A stretch of 64,000 bases of DNA from CAYQNU01 sp964419055 (GCA_964419055.1 CAYQNU010000003.1:186001-250000); one strand, 5' to 3'. Shown: positions 28,376 to 38,600, numbered from the stretch's first letter. Numbers and translations: made by a program. The notes: generated from the sequence alone by a model not told the origin.

Positions 28376-29329
28376 TTATGGATAAAACTCTATTTGAAAT
28401 TTTACGATGGTAATAATGTTGGTAGTTTTATCTTGAACCAAAAGAGCTTTTATCATGTAGGTAACTTTGTCGTACAGCACTTCTTTATGTAAAATATGTT
28501 GATCATTTTTGAATTCATCAATGTATTCCAAGTTGCCCAAAGCATCATATTTGTATTCTATTCGTTCAAAGTGTTCTCTGTTGTTATAATCTCTATAAAT
28601 GGTCTTAGATGCAACTAATCCCAAATCAGTATAGGTATATTCTATCAATGATCTTTTATGATTGATTATGTATTGATTTTCTTCTGCCACTAACAATTTA
28701 AGTTTATTGTAGTGGTAGGTTTGTTGTTGATACAATCGTTCGTGATTGTTGTGTATCGATTTTATTAAAGTGCTATCATAAACCGAATATTTGTAGGTTT
28801 CTTTAATAATGATGTATTGTTTTGCCAATTCAAATTTATAGCGACTTGAATGCACATTTTCTTCACGACAATAGGTATTGGATTGAATCCTGTTTTCAGT
28901 ATCGTATACAAAATTGTTTGAAAAAAAACCATAGGTATCATTGGTTCTTTTAGTAATAATTCTACCTAAGGAATCATAAATATATGAATTGATAACGGTA
29001 TCTTTGTTACCCATCGTACTGAATGAGCCTAATTGTAGCACTAATCTTCCTAAGGTATCGAACTCATAATTTGACACCAAATCTCGGGTTTTTATCACCT
29101 GAAGTTCTCCTTTTGTTGAAACACTACCATTGATTCGTTTAATTTTGTTTTGACGAATAAAAACGGGATCAAAAAAGGGTTCATCTGTAAACGCTTGGCA
29201 CGATGAATTATCAATCATTTGGGCATTAAATGACCACGGTAATAAGAATAGAACCCCTGTCAACCAATAAATCTTTGGTTGAAGTATTCGGAAAAAATTA
29301 TAAGAATTAATTGATCGTTTTTTACTCAT
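28376..29329 (-). CDS. Secreted protein with YD/RHS-like repeats
   Basis: 317 residues. A hydrophobic N-terminal segment (LTGVLLFLPWSFNAQ) serves as signal. The mature part carries repeats of the form YEFDTLGRLVLQ, YIYDSLGRIITKR, FVYDTENRIQSN and YKYDALGNLEYIDEF. This [YF]xYDxxGR pattern is that of YD/RHS repeats, which form beta strands in RHS proteins, here only a handful and without the RHS toxin core. The start at 29327-29329 overlaps the end of the DUF255 gene by 8 bp, so it is translationally coupled to that gene. Function unknown; no toxin or immunity gene is adjacent. Confidence 0.68.
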   Translation of the reverse strand: MSKKRSINSYNFFRILQPKIYWLTGVLFLLPWSFNAQMIDNSSCQAFTDEPFFDPVFIRQNKIKRINGSVSTKGELQVIKTRDLVSNYEFDTLGRLVLQLGSFSTMGNKDTVINSYIYDSLGRIITKRTNDTYGFFSNNFVYDTENRIQSNTYCREENVHSSRYKFELAKQYIIIKETYKYSVYDSTLIKSIHNNHERLYQQQTYHYNKLKLLVAEENQYIINHKRSLIEYTYTDLGLVASKTIYRDYNNREHFERIEYKYDALGNLEYIDEFKNDQHILHKEVLYDKVTYMIKALLVQDKTTNIITIVKFQIEFYP

Positions 29330-31331
29330 TTAACTGTAAAATAGCCGCATCTAATTGTTCTAAAGGAACACCACACGTTTTATTTTCACAGACAAATGTA
29401 CGGGTTAGTTCGTTTGAAAAACGTCCTTTGAAGATTGGCAATTCACTTTCTATTGTTGATACCAATAGTACATCGTTCCATTTTTTGTGTTTTTCCAAGT
29501 TGATCTTCCAGTTTCCAGCATCCTTTCCTGTAATTACAATAGTTCGATGGGGTATCAATTCACATTGAAAAAGTCTCAACCAATTGGAGAAATTGTAAGG
29601 AGAATCTAAGGCCTGTTTGTAGAGATTTTTAGACAATCTCAAATAGACTTCATCGGCATATGAATGGGCTTTATACTCAGCTAATTTTTTCAAGGAGTTT
29701 GCCATCACAGAATTAGAGGAAGGAATTACATCATCAATACAATCTGTTTGAACCGCAAAATTCTCTTGTTGTGTAAGGGGTGAATACAAAAATAACCCTC
29801 TATTTACATCATAAAATTGATCCAAAACGCGATACGTCAACTGCATTGCCTCATCTAAATAAGTGGTTTGAGAAGTTAATTCAAAAATAGCAATACTTGC
29901 TTCAATATATTGGGCATAATCATCTAAAAAGCCTTCAATGGGCCCTAAATTATTTATGGTTCGAATGATTTTACCCGATTCGTGGTCAACAAAATGAGTT
30001 TGCATTGCCTTCATAAGGGACTTTGCTTTGGGTAAATACACCTCTTCATCAATATGCTCAGCAGCTGCCAAAAATCCTTTTACCAACAGGGCATTCCACG
30101 AACACAATACTTTAGTATCGGTGGTAGGTCTAATTCTTGATTTACGTTTTTCAAAAAGTATCTTTTTTATTCTAGTTACTTTTTCTTGAACAACATCTAG
30201 CGTTAAATCAAATTGAGCAGCTACATCCTCATCGCTCATTTGTCTAAGTGGAATATAATGGTCTTCCCACGACCCAAAAGCATTAAAATTGTAGTAAAAT
30301 TTTGCAAATTCAAAATCATCTTGAAGTATGGAGACTAATTCATCCCAGTTCCAAATATAAAACTTTCCTTCTACGCCTTCGCTATCGGCATCCAAAGCAC
30401 AATAATATAAACCGTTTGAATGCGCCAATTCACGTTCAACAAAAGCAACACATTCTGCAACACAGTTTTTATATTCTAAATGACCATAATAGCCAAAGCC
30501 TTTTGCATACAATTCTATCAGTTGAGCGTTATCATAGAGCATTTTTTCAAAATGGGGTACTTTCCAATAATCATCTACGCTGTATCTCGTAAACCCTCCT
30601 CCAACTTGGTCATAAATCCCACCTCTTACCATTTCGTTGAGCGTAAGTTCTACATGATTCAAAAGTGAAGAATCGTGCATAAGAATACCCATATCCAAAA
30701 TACTCATTATACTAGCAGGAAGCGGGAATTTAGGTGCACCTTTATTACCTCCCAGTTCACTGTCAAAGTTCCTCGACCATTTATTATAGGCTCCTATCAA
30801 ATCTTCTAAGATAAAAGGTTGGTCTGTATCTTCGGGGGAATAAAAATTAAGATTTTCTTCCAATCCACGTGTCAATTTATTGGCAAAATCCACTAATTTG
30901 TCATAGTCATTTTCTTTAAGTTTGACTATTTGGTTCATTACACTCATCCAGCGTTCTTTGGGGAAATAGGTACCTCCAAAAAACGGTTGTTTATTGGGAA
31001 GAGTAAAGCAATTGAGCGGCCAACCTCCTTGTTGAGACATCAATTGTACGGCTTCCATATAGACTTTGTCTACATCCGGGCGCTCTTCTCGGTCTACTTT
31101 AATGCAAACAAAATGTTGGTTCATTAAAGCAGCTACTTCCTCATTTCCAAAACATTCGTGTTCCATTACGTGACACCAATGACAGGCAGAATAACCAATA
31201 CTAACGATAACCAATTTGTTTTCCTTTTCGGCTTTTTCAAATGCACCAGTCGACCATTGCACCCAATTAACGGGATTGTTTTTGTGCTGCAATAAATAAG
31301 GACTGGTGGCTTGTTGGAGTTCGTTTGACAT
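29322..31331 (-). CDS. DUF255 / YyaL-like thioredoxin-fold protein
   Basis: 669 residues. The N-terminal thioredoxin-like domain has the family signature: SPYLLQHKNNPVNWVQW, then Cys50-His-Trp-Cys53 (SACHWCHVMEHECF) as the redox-like motif, then DREERPDVD. The rest is an alpha/alpha-barrel-like region resembling N-acylglucosamine 2-epimerase folds (GGFTRYSVDDYWKVPHFEKMLYDNAQL). The bacterial protein is usually called YyaL and the animal one SPATA20; the biochemical role is unresolved. It probably leads a two-gene transcript with the YD-repeat-like gene. The promoter at 31351-31380 fits the Bacteroidota consensus exactly. Confidence 0.9.
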   Translation of the reverse strand: MSNELQQATSPYLLQHKNNPVNWVQWSTGAFEKAEKENKLVIVSIGYSACHWCHVMEHECFGNEEVAALMNQHFVCIKVDREERPDVDKVYMEAVQLMSQQGGWPLNCFTLPNKQPFFGGTYFPKERWMSVMNQIVKLKENDYDKLVDFANKLTRGLEENLNFYSPEDTDQPFILEDLIGAYNKWSRNFDSELGGNKGAPKFPLPASIMSILDMGILMHDSSLLNHVELTLNEMVRGGIYDQVGGGFTRYSVDDYWKVPHFEKMLYDNAQLIELYAKGFGYYGHLEYKNCVAECVAFVERELAHSNGLYYCALDADSEGVEGKFYIWNWDELVSILQDDFEFAKFYYNFNAFGSWEDHYIPLRQMSDEDVAAQFDLTLDVVQEKVTRIKKILFEKRKSRIRPTTDTKVLCSWNALLVKGFLAAAEHIDEEVYLPKAKSLMKAMQTHFVDHESGKIIRTINNLGPIEGFLDDYAQYIEASIAIFELTSQTTYLDEAMQLTYRVLDQFYDVNRGLFLYSPLTQQENFAVQTDCIDDVIPSSNSVMANSLKKLAEYKAHSYADEVYLRLSKNLYKQALDSPYNFSNWLRLFQCELIPHRTIVITGKDAGNWKINLEKHKKWNDVLLVSTIESELPIFKGRFSNELTRTFVCENKTCGVPLEQLDAAILQLNE

Positions 31332-31350
31332 ACAATTATAGTTTGAAGCA

Positions 31351-31380
31351 CAAAGGTAGCTTATGAATATAATGTATCAA
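31351..31380 (-). promoter_or_regulatory. Bacteroidota-type promoter for the DUF255 gene
   Basis: On the minus strand, TTG (31380-31378), a 19-nt spacer and TACCTTTG (31358-31351). This is the Bacteroidota -33/-7 pattern TTG-N19-TAnnTTTG. Transcription would start a few nt downstream, about 10-15 nt before the ATG. Confidence 0.75.
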
Positions 31381-31398
31381 TGGATTTAATGAGGTTAA

Positions 31399-31421
31399 TG
31401 TTACAATTAATCAATGTAACA
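31399..31421. promoter_or_regulatory. Palindrome TGTTACA-N9-TGTAACA, candidate operator
   Basis: Perfect 7-bp arms (31399-31405 and 31415-31421) lie about 20 nt upstream of the -33 element of the DUF255 promoter, a usual position for an activator. The same TGTTACA core recurs upstream of aspS. Confidence 0.5.
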
Positions 31422-31450
31422 AAGTATCTATTTCATAATTATTAAATTAA

Positions 31451-32050
31451 TTAAAAATCAAAAGTGAGCTGTCTAGGCAACAATTGAAAACTCATTCGAT
31501 GATGTTCTGTAGTTCCAAATTCTTTAATGGCTGCTCGATGAACAAGGGTAGGATAACCCATGTTTTTGTTCCAGCCAAATTGAGGGAAATCTTCATGAAG
31601 CATCTGCATAATATCGTCACGATAGGTTTTTGCCAAGATTGATGCGGCAGCAATACTTAAATATTTTCCATCACCTTTTACAATGCAATGATGCGGAATT
31701 TGACGGTATTTATGAAATCTATTTCCGTCTACTAAAATTGATTCAGGAGTTACGTTTAACTCATCCAATGCACGATGCATAGCTAAAAATGAAGCATTAA
31801 GAATATTGATTTCGTCAATTTCTTCATTGCTAACAATACCTATTGCATAAGCGATTGCTTTTTTTTCGATTAAAGGCCGAAGAGCATAGCGTTGTTTGTC
31901 TGTTAATTTCTTTGAATCATTCAACAATTCATTTTTGAAGTTGGCCGGCAGGATTACAGCAGCGGCCACTACAGGTCCTGCTAAGCATCCTCGTCCAGCT
32001 TCATCGCAACCAGCTTCTACGAGTCCTTTAGTATGAAATGATTTGAGCAT
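31451..32050 (-). CDS. rnhB: Ribonuclease HII
   Basis: 199 residues, the standard length. Catalytic acidic residues fit the family: GCDEAGRGCLAGPVVAAAV at residues 14-32 supplies Asp and Glu. The middle carries LVDGNRFHKYRQIPHHCIVKGDGKYLSIAAASILAKTYRD. It removes ribonucleotides and RNA-primer remnants from DNA. The start is the ATG at 32048-32050. It starts just downstream of a terminator (32071-32104) that ends the tandem-repeat gene, so it has a separate promoter or reads through. No DNA-repair neighbour is evident. Confidence 0.96.
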   Translation of the reverse strand: MLKSFHTKGLVEAGCDEAGRGCLAGPVVAAAVILPANFKNELLNDSKKLTDKQRYALRPLIEKKAIAYAIGIVSNEEIDEINILNASFLAMHRALDELNVTPESILVDGNRFHKYRQIPHHCIVKGDGKYLSIAAASILAKTYRDDIMQMLHEDFPQFGWNKNMGYPTLVHRAAIKEFGTTEHHRMSFQLLPRQLTFDF

Positions 32051-32070
32051 CTTGGTTTGTTGTAATAAAA

Positions 32071-32104
32071 AAGTTCAATACATAAATATTCATGTATTGA
32101 ACTT
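32071..32104 (-). terminator. Intrinsic terminator after the tandem-repeat protein gene
   Basis: A perfect 13-bp stem (32071-32083 and 32092-32104) with an 8-nt loop. The minus strand continues with TTTTATTAC. It lies 20 nt past the stop of the upstream gene. Confidence 0.75.
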
Positions 32105-32124
32105 ATTAAATAGTTTAATTGCTA

Positions 32125-32526
32125 TTAAATTTGAAAGAAATCAAAGAAAAATATAACAGCCGCTTGCTCTTTCTTTACTCCTTTGGCAGAGCCAATTACA
32201 CTTCCGTTTTTGCGAATGTCACCGTTGGATTCAACTTTTCCAACTACACTTCCATTGATTCTAACATCACCGTTGGATTCAACTTTTCCTTTTACGCTTC
32301 CTCCAACACGGATATCACCATTTGATTCAATCTTTCCTTTTACACTTCCTCCAACACGAATGTCGCCATTTGATTCAAACTTTCCTTTTACACTGCCATT
32401 AATTCTTACATCTCCATTTGATTCAACTTTTCCAAATGATGAACCTCCTTTTCTTAAATCTTGAGCTGAAGCGGTGCTAACAAATATGCTAACCACCATA
32501 AATAATAATAAATTTTTAATTTTCAT
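32125..32526 (-). CDS. Secreted protein built of five 16-residue repeats (beta-solenoid-like)
   Basis: About 133 residues from the ATG at 32524-32526 (MKIKNLLLFMVVSIFVSTASAQ), which opens a signal peptide; the longer frame from 32556 would put ten residues before it. After DLRKGGSSF come five tandem units of 16 residues, each G-[KV]-[VFI]-ESNGD-[VI]-R-x-[NG]-GSV-x, then a C-terminal hydrophobic tail (AAVIFFFDFFQI). The strict period and the repeated [VI]ESNGD and GSV hydrophobic-strand pattern suggest a beta-solenoid, as in bactofilin-like or adhesin proteins. There is no sorting domain. A -7-like TATATTTG lies at 32554-32561 on the minus strand. No named family is recognised. Confidence 0.75.
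   Translation of the reverse strand: MKIKNLLLFMVVSIFVSTASAQDLRKGGSSFGKVESNGDVRINGSVKGKFESNGDIRVGGSVKGKIESNGDIRVGGSVKGKVESNGDVRINGSVVGKVESNGDIRKNGSVIGSAKGVKKEQAAVIFFFDFFQI
32194..32433 (-). repeat. Five tandem 48-bp coding repeats
   Basis: Five in-phase 48-bp units encode the 16-residue motif G-K-x-ESNGD-x-R-x-x-GSV-x. The first and fourth units are almost identical in DNA, as are the second and third. Such near-identical copies can expand or contract by slippage or recombination without breaking the frame. Confidence 0.85.
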
Positions 32527-32600
32527 AATTTTAAATATTTCTAAATGATAGAGCAAATATAATTAAATGTTTAAAAGAATTCACTTTAAATAATAAATTA

Positions 32601-32634
32601 AAAAGCCGCTATCTAATTCTAGAAAGCGGCTTTT
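32601..32634. terminator. Terminator between etfA and the tandem-repeat gene
   Basis: Stem with arms 32601-32610 and 32625-32634 (AAAAGCCGCT / AGCGGCTTTT) and a 14-nt loop, flanked by A- and T-runs. It ends the minus-strand etfB-etfA transcript. Confidence 0.8.
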
Positions 32635-32656
32635 TTAAGGACAGTTTATTTATCTA

Positions 32657-33607
32657 TTAATTTTGAGAAGCTTTGAATTTTTTAACGGCTTCAGTTAATT
32701 TAGGTAACACATCAAATGCATCTCCAATGACACCGTAATCTGCTGCTTTAAAGAAAGGGGCTTCTGCATCGGTATTAATTACAACTATTGTTTTACTTGC
32801 ATTTACACCTGCCAAATGTTGTATAGCTCCAGAAATTCCTGCTGCAATATATAAATTCGGACGAATAGCAACACCTGTTTGACCTACGTGTTCATGGTGA
32901 GGTCTCCAACCTATATCGGCTACTGGTCTTGAACATGCTGTAGTTGCACCAAGAGCTTTAGCTAAATCTTCAACAATTCCCCAATTTTCTGGACCTTTTA
33001 ATCCTCTACCAGCTGACACAACCAATTCTGCCTCAGGTAATGGGACTCCTTCTCCTTGGGTTTTCATCGAAACCACTTTAATTCCAGCATTTCCTAGATC
33101 AGTATTAAACTCAACCACTTCGGCACTTCCACCTGTAGCTTCAGGTGCTAATGCATTGGGGATTAATGAAATCACTTTTTTAGCGGTATGAACGGCTACA
33201 TTAGCAAATGCTTTTCCCGAATAAACATTTGTTTTTACAACAAATCCATTGCTTGTGTTAGGAAGCGCAATAGCTCCTGAAACGTGACCAGCACCTAATT
33301 TGGCTGCTACTCTAGGTCCAATGGCTTTTCCCAACTGATCTTGAGAAACAATAACTACGTCAGCACCCTCTTGGTTTACTGCTGCTACTATTAATTTGGT
33401 TAATTGTTGGTCGTTGTGATTGGCAACGGATTTGTTAACCAACACTTTTTTTGCACCATAATTACCCAAAGAAGCTAACACTGAATGGTCAGTATTTCCT
33501 GAGGTAACAACGGTAACGGGACCAATTTTATTTCCGTAGGAAACGGCTTCAAAAGCTGCTTTTGAAAATTTCCCATTTTTCGATTCTACAAATACTATTA
33601 CTGACAT
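32657..33607 (-). CDS. etfA: Electron transfer flavoprotein subunit alpha
   Basis: 316 residues, full length. The C-terminal FAD-binding half is clearly recognisable: VVSAGRGLKGPENWGIVEDLAKALGA, then ACSRPVADIGWRPHHEHVGQTG, then LYIAAGISGAIQHLAG, ending with VINTDAEAPFFKAADYGVIGD. EtfAB carries electrons from acyl-CoA and other flavin dehydrogenases to the quinone pool. The gene starts one nt after the etfB stop on the same strand. A terminator at 32601-32634 ends the unit. Confidence 0.97.
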   Translation of the reverse strand: MSVIVFVESKNGKFSKAAFEAVSYGNKIGPVTVVTSGNTDHSVLASLGNYGAKKVLVNKSVANHNDQQLTKLIVAAVNQEGADVVIVSQDQLGKAIGPRVAAKLGAGHVSGAIALPNTSNGFVVKTNVYSGKAFANVAVHTAKKVISLIPNALAPEATGGSAEVVEFNTDLGNAGIKVVSMKTQGEGVPLPEAELVVSAGRGLKGPENWGIVEDLAKALGATTACSRPVADIGWRPHHEHVGQTGVAIRPNLYIAAGISGAIQHLAGVNASKTIVVINTDAEAPFFKAADYGVIGDAFDVLPKLTEAVKKFKASQN

Positions 33608-33608
33608 A

Positions 33609-34349
33609 TTAAATTACTTTTGCTTCGTTATGTAATGAGGCTACTAATTCATCCATTTGATCGGCTGTAAAATATTTACAAGCTTGTTTACCTTGAGGTG
33701 TTTCATACGACACAACAGATGTAGTGTTAGCGAATGCTACTGGAGCAACAACCGTTAACGGTTTAGTTCTGGCGGCCATAATACCTCTCATATTTGGTAT
33801 ACGTTGTTCTGCCATTCCTTTTGCAGCACTCAATACAAATGGAGTAGCTACTTCACAAACTTCAGAACCACCTGGCACATCTCTTTCAAATGTTGCAGTT
33901 GAACCAGAAACATCTAATTTCTGAACCAAAGAAGCAAAAGGTAAATCCAATAATTCAGCTACGATTCCTCCTACGTTTGCCCCGTTAAAGTTGATGGTTT
34001 CTTTTCCGGTTAATATAATATCAAAACCTTTTCCATTAGCATATTCAGCTATTTGTTTTGCAACAAAATATGGGTCAACTGGTTCTGCATCGATTCTTAC
34101 GGCATCATCTGCACCAATAGCTAAGGCTTTTCTAATAGTGGGTTCATCGCCTGCACCTCCGACTGTGATGGTGGTTACCGAGCCTCCATTGGCTTCAACC
34201 AATTCTAAAGCTCTTACTAAAGCATACCACTCATCATAAGGATTCACGATATATTGTACACCATTTTCATCAAATTTGGTATTGCCATCAGTGAAGGCAA
34301 TTTTTGATGTAGTATCAGGTGCTTTACTAATACAAACTAATAATTTCAT
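33609..34349 (-). CDS. etfB: Electron transfer flavoprotein subunit beta
   Basis: About 246 residues from the ATG at 34347-34349 (MKLLVCISKAPDTTSKIAF). A longer frame to 34385 exists but the chosen start matches the family and places the promoter upstream. Typical segments: NPYDEWYALVRALEL, then VGGAGDEPTIRKALAIGADDAVRI, then DIILTGKETINFNGANVGGIVAELL. It binds AMP and contacts the alpha subunit. It leads the etfB-etfA operon, spaced 1 nt from etfA. The promoter is at 34383-34413. Confidence 0.96.
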   Translation of the reverse strand: MKLLVCISKAPDTTSKIAFTDGNTKFDENGVQYIVNPYDEWYALVRALELVEANGGSVTTITVGGAGDEPTIRKALAIGADDAVRIDAEPVDPYFVAKQIAEYANGKGFDIILTGKETINFNGANVGGIVAELLDLPFASLVQKLDVSGSTATFERDVPGGSEVCEVATPFVLSAAKGMAEQRIPNMRGIMAARTKPLTVVAPVAFANTTSVVSYETPQGKQACKYFTADQMDELVASLHNEAKVI

Positions 34350-34382
34350 CGTTGTTGGGTTTATTATTTTTGTTATTCGATA

Positions 34383-34413
34383 CAAAAATAAACATTAAAT
34401 TGAGTTGCGCCAA
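34383..34413 (-). promoter_or_regulatory. Bacteroidota-type promoter for etfBA
   Basis: On the minus strand, TTG (34413-34411), a 20-nt spacer and TATTTTTG (34390-34383), matching TTG-N19/20-TAnnTTTG. Confidence 0.7.
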
Positions 34414-34485
34414 CGAATACTGAAAAAAAAGTATGCTTGCATACTAAATTGTTTTGCTAGCTATTATTTTTATAATAAGGACTAG

Positions 34486-35469
34486 TTATTCTACAACTAA
34501 TTTTTGTGTTGAAACAGTTAAATCACCTTTGCAACTTACAAAATACATTCCTTTGGGTAGAGAGGTAATATCAATAGTAATAGTTTTGCTGTTGTCATTA
34601 TCTTGAATAAGAGTTAACTTTCCAAAAACATCATAAAATTCTATTTGATCAAATAAAAAATCATCACTAAAAGTAAGAGTAACGATTTCTTGGGAAGGAT
34701 TTGGATACATCACAAAAGTTGATTTTTCAATAAAATTTATTTTAATTGGAGCAAATGTTTCTGAAACGCCATCATAGTCTGTTTGAACAAGTCTATAAAA
34801 CGAAGACCCTATAATTGGATTATTATCATTAAAAGAATAATACATTACAGTATTACTGTTATTACTTCCATTATGAAAGCCAATAGATTTCCAATTTTCA
34901 CCATCCTCGCTTCTTTCGATTGTAAAATAGTTATTATTTGATTCAGAAGCTGTAGACCAGAATAGTTGTATAGTTGTATTTTCTTGAAGTCCATAAAAAG
35001 ACATCAACGAAATTGGTAATGTAGAGTTTCCATTTTGCCAGGGTCCCGTAACTGGACCACCTTCCACTCCAGCGTTCCAAATGTTTGTTCCTCCTATATC
35101 AATTAAGTTATTATTTCCAGTATAATTATCGTCCGACAAAACGCCACCCGGATTAATAATCACATTAGAGCCTGCCGCTAACTGTAACTTGCCTCCTCCC
35201 GAAAAAGTCAACGTACCATTTACAATTATCGTAGTTGGACTTGCAGCGCAACCTCCATTGTGCCATTGAAAATTATTTGAAACAGTAACAACATGCCCTG
35301 CTGCAATAGTTAGCACATCACCACATGCTGGTAAACCAGCAGGACTGCAACTCCAAATAGCTCCGCCAAAATTGCCTGTCCCAGTAGTTGTGCACGTTTT
35401 TGCATTTAATTCAATAGCAACGGATAACAAAAAAATAATTGATAAAATGACTTGTAGAAATTTGCTCAT
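34486..35469 (-). CDS. T9SS type A cargo protein
   Basis: 327 residues with a signal peptide (MSKFLQVILSIIFLLSVAIELNA). The N-terminal 130 residues are a beta-rich domain of the G8/beta-helix kind (LTIAAGHVVTVSNNFQWHNG, TTIIVNGTLTFSGGGKLQL). Then comes a fibronectin-like linker (ISLMSFYGLQENTTIQLFW, then SFYRLVQTDYDG). The type A sorting domain starts near FVMYPNPSQEIVTLTF and ends with LPKGMYFVSCKGDLTVSTQKLVVE split over residues 300-327. The last 190 residues are homologous to those of the larger protein downstream of 38864. Surface-exposed or secreted. Function unknown. Confidence 0.9.
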   Translation of the reverse strand: MSKFLQVILSIIFLLSVAIELNAKTCTTTGTGNFGGAIWSCSPAGLPACGDVLTIAAGHVVTVSNNFQWHNGGCAASPTTIIVNGTLTFSGGGKLQLAAGSNVIINPGGVLSDDNYTGNNNLIDIGGTNIWNAGVEGGPVTGPWQNGNSTLPISLMSFYGLQENTTIQLFWSTASESNNNYFTIERSEDGENWKSIGFHNGSNNSNTVMYYSFNDNNPIIGSSFYRLVQTDYDGVSETFAPIKINFIEKSTFVMYPNPSQEIVTLTFSDDFLFDQIEFYDVFGKLTLIQDNDNSKTITIDITSLPKGMYFVSCKGDLTVSTQKLVVE

Positions 35470-35648
35470 ATAAAGGTTTCAATAATATATCAACACAGCG
35501 GAAATATTTATATTAGACTGTAAAGATAAAGTCTTTTGTTGAGAAATAATGTTTTTTTATGCCAATTGTTCTGAATTATTGTTTGAATCAATTCAATAGA
35601 ACTATAAATATCGCATTAATACTTTTAAACTAATTTCAAATTCGTTGT

Positions 35649-38600
35649 TTATTCAATAACTAGTTTTTGAGTTATTGTATTCCCACTTCCTTTACAAGTT
35701 ACTAAGTAAACACCACTTGCCATATGTGATAATGGAATGGAGATCATTGATTTTTCAGTAGAGTTTTGAAGTATAACTATTTTACCCGTTAAATCAGTTA
35801 TGACTATTTCGTTAAAGTTAGAAGATTCGCCAAAATAAATAAAAACCTCCTCTTTAACAGGATTTGGAAAGATTCTAACTAAGTCAGTTGATGTAAATGA
35901 TACTTGTTTTACTTCCGAATAAGAAAATGCTCCATCAAAATCAGTTTGTTTTAGTCGGTAAAAGTTAACCCCAGCATAAGGATTGTTATCAAAGGTTGAG
36001 TAATTCAACAATTGCGAACTATTGCCTGCCCCTTTTACAGTTTGTATTGATGTAAAATTTTCACCATCAGTACTTTTTTCGATCTCAAAATAATCATTGT
36101 TAATTTCAGAAGCTGTTTGCCAATTTAGTAGTACATTTTGGTCAGTACCTATTGCTGTAAAATTTATTAACTCAATAGGCAACGGATTAGTAGATGAAAA
36201 CGTAGCCAAAGCAAAAGGGCTAAAACTTGTAACAATAGCGTTTGTTGTTATACTTCCTGAAGGTACACCAACTCCTGTGCTTGGATGATTTCTCCAAATG
36301 GTGCCATCCCATCTAGCAATGGTTAAATTTGCTAAATCTGTCACACCGCTGCATCCATTAGCACCATAAGGACGGTAAGATAAAGTCACAGAAACATTTG
36401 AAGCTCCATTGGTTCTGTCCAATATCCAAAATTCACAGTCACTTATGTTTTCAATTGGAGTATCCATAGGAGCAGGATCAATGGCATCGATAGCGTCAGG
36501 ATCTGTATTAAAGAATTCAGCAGTAAAATGGTCTGATGCAACTCCCGGACCTGTAATTGAAATAGGTCTCCAAAACCCTCCTTTACCAACAGGAAATTCA
36601 AATGCGTTAGTACCTACTTTTCTAATTGGACCGTTCACGTGAGAAGCATCACTTCCTCCCGTTCTTGTGGCTCCATTATTCACAATCAATAAATTAGTAG
36701 CATCTGTATTCAAAATACCCGAGGTTAAATTGATATCACTTGAAATATTAATTGGAACAGCTAACGTAACATCACCACCAGTTTTGTTAATTCGCATTCT
36801 TCCAAATAGAGGTGTCCTAGCAATATCTCCAGAAATGATTTGATTACTATTTCCGTCTAATTCGGCAACACCTGTTAAAACAGTTGCAATCAAAGGATTA
36901 CTTGAAGAACCAACCGTTGAAATATTACCAGCAAAAGTTGATGTGTTTGTAGATGCCATACTCAATGTTCCTGAATTCATTCTAAGATAAGTAACATCAC
37001 CGTTATAATCATCTCCAGCTGGTGAAGAACCTAATGACCATTGACCAGTTCCGTTATGCGTGAAGGTTACATCATCATTAAAAACATTTCCTCCATTGGT
37101 AGTGTTGGATGTTCCTCCATTAGTTTTGGTCATTAAGGTAACATCATTAAAAGTACTTGTTTGAAAAAGAAAGTTTTGTGCATTCATATCAACTGTATTA
37201 TCAAAAGTTGAATTTCTTACAGTCATCGTTGGTGCGGTAAATGAAATAGGGCCATCAAATAGGTTTGTTGTAGTTACTGAGGCATTTCCACAAGTAATAG
37301 TTCCTGTTCCTGTACAGTTTAAAGTAAAGGCTAATCCAGAAGTTTGAGTTACATTTAATAACGTAATTGTTGTAGCACCAGCAATGACTCCAGTGGCTAA
37401 AGTTCCATTACCTTGAAAGGTGGTAGAACCAAAATCAACCGATCCAAATCGAACATCACCTGTAGATGTTGGTGAAGAGTTTAAAGTTACTACATCATTA
37501 AAAATACAATTATGTATACTTGTGGAATTTGATTCTGAAAAATTAACATTTCCACTTAAGGTAACGTTGATATTAACAGGCCCAAAAAACTCATTTGAAA
37601 AAGTACCTGCTACAACATTACTTCTTCCTATGAATAATCCCCCTGCTGTGGATGAATTTAAAGTTGTAGTTCCATGGTATTCATTTCCTAATGTTTGTCT
37701 ACCCAATATAAAATTACCGTCACCATCATGATTTATTGTAAGATTATGGAAAATGTCAGGATTTGTATTGGCCATTCTCCATCGGTCGCTTCCAACAGTT
37801 GTGTTAAAAGTTATCGGGCCATAAAAAATATTTCCCCCTTGTGTATCATTTCCTGCAGTACCAATTTTAGTAACTATCATTGGGCCATAAAAAATTGAGT
37901 TTGTAAAAAAACTACTTTCAGAAGTCAAGTTAATATTAATTTCCTCTGAGGTTGTTTCACCAATTGAAAAATCTGTAAAAGTTACAGTCAAAGTATTAAC
38001 AGCACTTGAATTAAATGTGACATTGCTACCTGCAATCGAACTAATTAATCCACCACCTGATAATGAAAAAGTTTGATTTCCAGCGCTTGCTCCAGCTGTT
38101 GTAAAATCATTGCCTAATAAATCTAAAAATCCAGAAGTATGATCATAATCTTCTGTTACGTTAATATTAGTTGTTGAAGTAATAGCAGGTTTAGAAACAG
38201 AAGTGTTATTAATGGTTAATTGATAAAAATTTTCAGTTCCCATAAGATTACTTATTTGTTGGGTACCAGATGTACCATTGAAAATAATTCTACTATTTCC
38301 TTCAATGAATGGGTCAGGGTCAGAACTTACATTATTCCAATTGCCACCAATTTTTAATGTAAGTCCACCTATTGACGCATCAAGTACACCAGTACCCATT
38401 AGATTTAAATCTAAAAAGTTTATATTACCTGTGCCATTACTAAAGCTTATTAAACCATCAATATTTGTAGATCCACTTACATTTAAAGTGAATCCTGAAA
38501 TGGTAATTGAATTTCCAACAGGAACAATTAAATCAGATCCAACATTTAATATCCGAGAAGCAGCGTTACCTGAAGTAGAACCATTTCCAGAAGTTGTTAA

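Noticed and set aside
32183..32464. Plus-strand frame made of regular ISPFDS-type repeats
   Set aside because: It is the antisense shadow of the five 48-bp repeats of the minus-strand gene, which has a signal peptide and start context.
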